This document shows, piece after piece, positions 59,061 through 64,000 of a stretch of DNA of 64,000 nt. The translations under genes were made by a program, and so were the position numbers. The stretch comes from Turbatrix aceti. Its lineage: Eukaryota; Nematoda; Chromadorea; Rhabditida; Panagrolaimidae. Numbering within the stretch: position 1 is the stretch's first letter; the number at the start of each line of letters is the position of its first letter. Under the pieces are notes generated by a model. It did no database searches and was not told where the DNA came from. It worked only from the letters and a program-made list of their open reading frames with translations. The DNA lies in NCBI GenBank assembly GCA_963969345.1, contig OZ017766.1, forward strand, positions 12,152,001 through 12,216,000, written 5' to 3'.

Positions 59061-59674
59061 CGTGAATCACTAGATGATTCTCAGATTGGCAGTCTGATAT
59101 CCCGCATCGACAATATGATAAACACAGATTCAAAGAGTTAAAAAAGAGGCAAAAAGATGAAATAAAAAAATAATACGTTGGTTTTTGATGGTCGGAAGAA
59201 GAACAAAACGAAAAAAAAACCAGACAAAATCTCAAGCTGTAAAATTTTTGAGCGGTGAGAACCCTGAGTGCGCACGCGCTTCGCAATGCTTGTTTTTTTT
59301 TCATTTTTGATTATACGGTTAAAAAAATTTTTACTGTTAAAATAACTTTTATATCGTAATACCTTGATAAACACACGAGAATGCAATACCGTATATCAGT
59401 GTTCCGGCTAGAAAAGTGTCAAACTGCTTTTTCGTGCCAGAACAATCCACGATCGTTACTCGTGCGCATTATACTTTTCAAATCGTATTCCATTTCTATC
59501 GTTACTTCTTACGTCAACCGTATCCTTTTTACGTTCCTTACTCCAGCTGCAGGATGACTAGAAGAACGAACGAGTGTTTACGTCGAATATTCGTCGTCGA
59601 GTGGTGTTTTTTCGACCCATTCGACGATATTGATTCTACTCTGACACCTTTCTTTTTGTCTGGGAATTATTGCG
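59061..59674. promoter_or_regulatory. Divergent promoter region of eIF2B epsilon and LIN-54
   Basis: Six hundred bases separate the two start codons on opposite strands. AT-rich in the middle, no coding I can support. Presumed shared control region. Confidence 0.5.
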
Positions 59675-61052
59675 ATGTCGACAGGGCTGTCCGATTCATG
59701 CTTGTCGTCAGACCTGTCAAACGATGGATTACCTCATCTGCCTGCCGTTACGACTCCACCCGTGCAGCCGCCACTGAGTCCTTCTACAAATCCGTATTCG
59801 TTGATTCGCAAGAAAATTCGTGATGTTGGGGTTCCTGTGAGTTTTTTTTGAAAAATGGGTTTTTTATCTGTTTTTTTTGACGGTGTTTTCAATTGTATGC
59901 CTATTAAAAGTTTTTTTTTCAATTTTGTGCCCACATTCTCTTTTTTTATGCCCAAATTCTCCTTTTTAGATTTTTTTTTCAATTTTGGGTCTAATTTCAT
60001 CGTTTTTCCATTTTTTCCAGGATGACATGATCGGCATCGATTACTCCATATTTTCGATCCCGACCTCACCCGATCCACTGACAAAGCAGACTACTACCTC
60101 GCCGACGATTCGGCAGCTGAAGCGCAAAGCCTCTGCAGGATGTTCGTGCACTCGCTCTGGCTGTCTCAAGCTCTACTGTGAGTGTTTCACCCAACAGAAG
60201 CTTTGCGTGGATTGTAATTGCGTGAACTGTGAAAATCACCTTGACAACATGGTCCAGCGACGCAAGGCTTTGGATCGTGCTGTTACGCGTCATCCTGGGA
60301 CTGTTTTCGACGAAGAAGGTTGGTTTTTTATTCGTAAAAAAATTGTTTGACATTTTTTGGGGTTTCAGAAGCTGCAGTGAAGAATCTCATTGAAAGCATC
60401 AACAATGGCGATGGCAACAACAACAGCAACGCCGCCACCACCGATGACGACTCATCGTCCATCGTTAGCACGGTTTCCAAGGACGTCCGACCGGTGCTGG
60501 TCGGTTCAAAGGCTCTGAAGTTTTCCATCGGGTGTAGCTGCCGGCGATCCAACTGCTCCAAGCGTTACTGCGAGTGCTATGCTGTAAGTTTAAAATTTTT
60601 GACTACTTTTTCGTGTCAAAACCATTTTTTTTCTCAGAGTGGAAACTCCTGCTCGGAAAAGTGTCGATGCCATGGTTGCTCGAACCCCTTCAAGCTCTCG
60701 CCGCCCTCTACGGGTTCGCTTCAGAACCCCAAAATCCGAGTTGACAACCCGTATCCAAAATCCCGTAAAAAGCAGCCAGAACTCAAGCCCCCGGCCCCCA
60801 AATACAAGCTCTCCGGTCTACCTTTTCTGGGACACTGCTCCGACCAAAAAGTTGTTATGCCTGTTGTTTCGGGTCTCATCGCTGCTGCTAAAAAAGTGGT
60901 GAGTTTTTGTTTTATGATTTATTTGCATAATTTTACCCAAAAAAAAATTTTCACAGGAAATAATGGGGGGAACAGAAAACGAAGTGCTGTCTGAAATCCT
61001 TCAAACGTTCGGCAAATACTTTGCCGCTCTCGTCGTTCCGAGTGATCCATAA
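59675..61052 (+). CDS. lin-54: LIN-54 / tesmin-type CXC-domain DNA-binding protein
   Basis: Five exons (59675-59836, 60021-60318, 60369-60583, 60638-60898, 60957-61052) join in phase into 343 residues. The start at 59675 is the first Met in frame after a stop at 59642. Two tesmin/TSO1 CXC domains are present: residues about 88-130 ([20 protein letters not shown] ... [15 protein letters not shown]) and about 205-245 ([19 protein letters not shown], then [15 protein letters not shown]). The spacer holds the RNP-like [11 protein letters not shown] segment, a Ser/Asp-rich loop and [13 protein letters not shown]. In DREAM/MuvB complexes LIN-54 binds CHR promoter elements through these domains and represses or activates cell-cycle genes. 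It is shorter than C. elegans LIN-54, mostly at the N-terminus. A missing 5' exon cannot be excluded. Confidence 0.88.
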
Positions 61053-61995
61053 TCATTATATTGGTTTATCATTGTTAGAGAGAAATAAATTTTTATTGTT
61101 TACATTTTTTACAGCTTTTTTTATAATACCTAATTTAAAAGTTTTGATTTATTTTTTGGCTATAGTTTTGCTCAACAAAAAAGTTTTGAACAACATTATA
61201 TTTTTTGCATCAAAAATGTGTGCTCAATCAACTGTGATAAAAATATTAGAACTAATTTAAATAATTTCTATTTTTGTCAACCCAAATAAAATGGTCACTC
61301 GAAGGAATTGGCGAAGTGCCGGCCGCCGTATGTTAGTCATTTGACTATTTTTTGACCCACTCGGCATTGCCAAGCGGCATTCATTCATCTAATAATTCAT
61401 CCATTGTTGTTTATCCACTGATGCACATTTTAGCCGCTTTCACCTGACTTGCTAGGAGGGGGTTGTGGGTATAAATATTTTTTTTTGATACATATGTAGG
61501 TTGAATGAAAACTTGAAAGCATAAGTTTTTGCAATTTCATTTCGTTAACGTCCATCAAAAATAAAAAGAATTTTTTTTCTGTAATAAAATTTTCTGATTT
61601 TTATTTTTTTTCGTTTTTTAGCAATGCCAGGGGATGAATGCCATGCTGTACAACTTTCAATAATTTTCTTGTTGACGGAGAACTTTTTTTGATGCACAAA
61701 AATATATTTAGAAATAATTATCATTTGTTATGGCTAACTTTTTGTCTTGTCTGTTCTGCTAAAAAGAGAAAGAGAAAATTGCGTTTCATCGTTTTTTTTG
61801 TCTAGCCGAACGGAAACTTTTCTAATTATCAATTATTTAAAAAAATTCACACGTGTTTTACGATTGTTATACCTAACAGTCTCTGCCTGTTATTAATTTA
61901 GTCAATGTTGATTTTAATCTTTTTAAAGGTTTCAAAAAAAACGTTTATCTCCTAAAAATTTTTCCTAAGATAAACGTTATTTCCTAAAAAAACGT
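61053..61995. other. Intergenic stretch before foldback copy 2
   Basis: AT-rich; AATAAA near 61083 serves LIN-54. No gene seen. Confidence 0.5.
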
Positions 61996-61999
61996 TTAA

Positions 62000-63359
62000 G
62001 AGGCAGTCCACGACAGGATTTAGGAACAAGGGGAGGACGAGGACAAGGCTTTTTTACACTATCAAATGTTTTGAGCCAGAATTGTTCCCCACCCCTAGGA
62101 AGGTCTAAAACCGCGATACACAGATTTTTAAAAAAATCGGAATCTGTAGTTTTGGCATCTGGAAGGTTTTGACACAAGTTGATGCCACGCGCGGTGTTCA
62201 TGAGGAAAAGAGCTGAAAAATTTTTTACAGGGGTTTTTATAGACTGGGAACACAATGTCGTTATCAGATTTTTTTTATCGTTACTGTAAGTGCCACTTTT
62301 AGGCAAAATTTTTAGGTTTTTTGGCTACCATACTTTTGTTTTTTTGTTGGGGAAAATGTGATATAGCCTATCTTTTTCCCCGTGTTTTGACGCGTCGAAT
62401 GAGGTAAAACTCAGAATTTTCTGAATCGGGCTTCATTGCCATCCGCGGGCTTTTATGGTGCGCACTCGAGAAAACGCGCGCAAAAAACCGCTTTTTCTGT
62501 GCGAGTGACAAAAAAACTGCGTGCGCGCACGTAAAAGGAGTCATGTTCAAAAAAAGGCCCTGAAGCCAATTTTTGATTTTTATGCCTACGGTCACCTGAA
62601 TAGGCTTTGGCATGTCCCAAATATCACTTTAAGCTAGTTGAGCTTTTTATCGGATAATTTTGCACAAAGTTACAGTGTTTGAAAGTTTCATGTTTTTTCA
62701 ATGCCTATGGCGGTGCCCAATATTGTCAGATAAAAACCCTGAAAATCTAGAATCAATCTTTGGGACATGCTTAAGTCGACCAAATTGACCGCGAGCATAA
62801 AAAACAAAAATTGGCTTCAGGGCCTTTTTTTGAATCTGACTCCTTTTACGTGCGCGCACGCAGTTTTTTTGTCACTCGCAGCGATATTGCGCACGTTTTC
62901 TCGAGTGCGCACCATAAAAGCCCGCGGATGGCAATGAAGCCCGATTCAGAAAATTCTGAGTTTTACCTCATTCGACGCGTCAAAACACGGGAAAAAAGAT
63001 AGGCTATATCACATTTTCCCCAACAAAAAAACAAAAGTATGGTAGCCAAAAAACCTAAAAATTTAGCCTAAAAGTGGCACTTACAGTAACGATAAAAAAA
63101 ATCTGATAACGACATTGTGTTCCCAGTCTATAAAAACCCCTGTAAAAAATTTTTCAGCTCTTTTCCTCATGAACACAGCGCGTGGCATCAACTTGTGTCA
63201 AAACCTTCCAGATGCCAAAACTACAGATTCCGATTTTTTTAAAAATCTGTGTATCGCGGTTTTAGACCTTCCTAGGGGTGGGGAACAATTCTGGCTCAAA
63301 ACATTTGATAGTGTAAAAAAGCCTTGTCCTCGGTCCGAAATCCTGTCGTGGACTGCCTC
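62000..63359. mobile_element. 1.36 kb foldback (near-palindromic) element, copy 2, with TTAA target duplication
   Basis: The left arm starts GAGGCAGTCCACGACAGGAT at 62000 and runs to about 62640. The right arm is its near-exact reverse complement, ending ...CTGCCTC at 63359, around a centre of roughly 110 bp. TTAA flanks both ends (61996-61999, 63360-63363). Inner motifs (CGTGCGCGCACGTAAAAGGA, GTCATGTT, GCATGTCCC) match copy 1 at 45226-46600, while the outer parts differ. Both arms encode mirror-image short open frames (for example CSQSIKTPVKNFSALFLMNT), which follow from the symmetry and are not evidence of a gene. Confidence 0.85.
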
Positions 63360-63363
63360 TTAA

Positions 63364-63656
63364 CTTTAATTTCCGGGGTTTAGACACTTCTTTTGCAGCT
63401 AGCAAATCGGCAAATAGTTTTTGCCGTTAACGAACATACATCATTTTCGGTATTCTCAGGATATTTTATTGTGTTGTATTTCGACAATTCAAGACGTTTT
63501 CAAAAAGTAATTCAAGATTTTCACTCGGATTACAAAATGTTTTTCGGCATCGAGAATTAAAAAATGAAAAAAATGATAAATTGTCAACAAAACGGAATCC
63601 AATACTTGGGAAACGTTTTCTAAAAGAACAGTCATTAACGGCAAAAACGAACAGCT
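63364..63656. other. Spacer between the foldback element and the tRNA
   Basis: AT-rich, about 290 bp, nothing recognised. Confidence 0.5.
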
Positions 63657-63728
63657 GACTTCGGGCGGAATCGAACCACCGACCTTCAGTGTGTTAGACT
63701 GACGTGATAACCCCTACACCACGAAGCC
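63657..63728 (-). tRNA. tRNA-Val (anticodon AAC)
   Basis: The 72-base minus-strand sequence folds fully. The acceptor stem is GGCTTCG / CGAAGTC (one G-U). The D-arm contains TGGTGTAGGGG (A box). The anticodon stem TCAGT / ACTGA surrounds loop CTAACAC with anticodon AAC. The T-arm GGTGG-TTCGATT-CCGCC carries the B box GGTTCGATTCC. The discriminator base is A. All stems pair, so a working gene is likely. Its 5' end and upstream flank have been duplicated in tandem to the right. Confidence 0.92.
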
Positions 63729-64000
63729 GCGATTTTCGGCCGTTTGCGCTTTTTGCCCTCAGGACATGTTACCTGACAAAAAGCATCAAAACATGGATAT
63801 TGGGATCAACATCTTAAAACTTGGGATAACGTTATAACCCTTACACCACGAAGCCGCAATTTTCGGCCGTTTGCGCTTTTTGCCCTCAGGACATGTTACC
63901 TGACAAAAAGCATCAAAACATGGATATTGGGATCAACATCTTAAAACTGGGGATAAACTTATAACCCCTACACCACGCAGCCGAGATTTTCGGCCATGTG
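63707..64000. repeat. 127-bp tandem repeat built from the tRNA-Val 5' end and its upstream flank
   Basis: The phrase ATAACCC(C/T)TACACCACG(A/C)AGCC(G)...TTTTCGGCC occurs at 63707, 63834 and 63961, exactly 127 bp apart. Each is followed by TTTGCGCTTTTTGCCCTCAG ... GGATATTGGGATCAACATC. Only the first copy continues into a full tRNA; the others contain just its first 20 or so bases, on the minus strand. The array runs off the window end. Confidence 0.88.

Noticed and set aside
62368..63363. Paired open frames of 81, 109, 63 and 82 codons in the foldback element
   Set aside because: They are mirror images caused by the inverted repeat and share no protein motif; splice signals and codon bias are absent.

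Overview
This is a eukaryotic window, most likely from a nematode. The genes have many short AT-rich introns with GT...(T)nCAG or (T)nTAG ends. Intergenic DNA is rich in A/T homopolymers. Several gene types fit nematodes: a CBD-1-like multi-domain chitin-binding protein, a MALT1-type paracaspase, a ONECUT factor with an acidic tail, and a tandem array of secreted protease-like proteins. The assignment rests on gene style and content, not on a database search. All exon models were built by hand from splice signals and frame continuity.

Layout. 1-3567: a decayed chitin-binding (CBM14) gene interrupted by a 2.6 kb DNA transposon. 4399-8000 (+): an intact ten-domain CBM14 protein. 8317-10596 (-): a MALT1 paracaspase with its His/Cys dyad. 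13126-16476 (+): a ONECUT cut-homeodomain factor. 17136-17305 (-): an inverted copy of one exon of the PP2C phosphatase gene at 18089-19579 (+). 19931-25777 (+): four tandem genes (five domain copies) of a secreted family that I read as trypsin-fold pseudoproteases. 26381-28299 (-): TTC4 co-chaperone. 28700-32715 (+): one or two genes of unknown function, with a shortened paralogue at 34076-34948.

35.5-47 kb is transposon-rich. It holds a hAT-like MITE built of GATCA repeats, a candidate 3.4 kb CACTA-like element, several inverted-repeat elements and a 1.37 kb foldback element with TTAA target duplications. A cytochrome b561 gene (40279-41313, -) lies among them. 46.6-50.3 kb has no gene I can support.

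50329-53669 (+): a Kruppel-like factor. 53946-54728 (-): a small unknown gene. 55036-59060 (-): eIF2B epsilon, whose largest intron hosts a small secreted cationic peptide gene on the opposite strand. 59675-61052 (+): a LIN-54/tesmin CXC protein. The right end carries a second TTAA foldback element, a tRNA-Val(AAC) gene and 127-bp tandem repeats that reuse the tRNA 5' end.

The genes do not form one pathway. The main points of interest are the pseudoprotease array, the transposon caught inside a coding exon, the TTAA foldback family, the nested peptide gene and the tRNA-derived tandem repeat.
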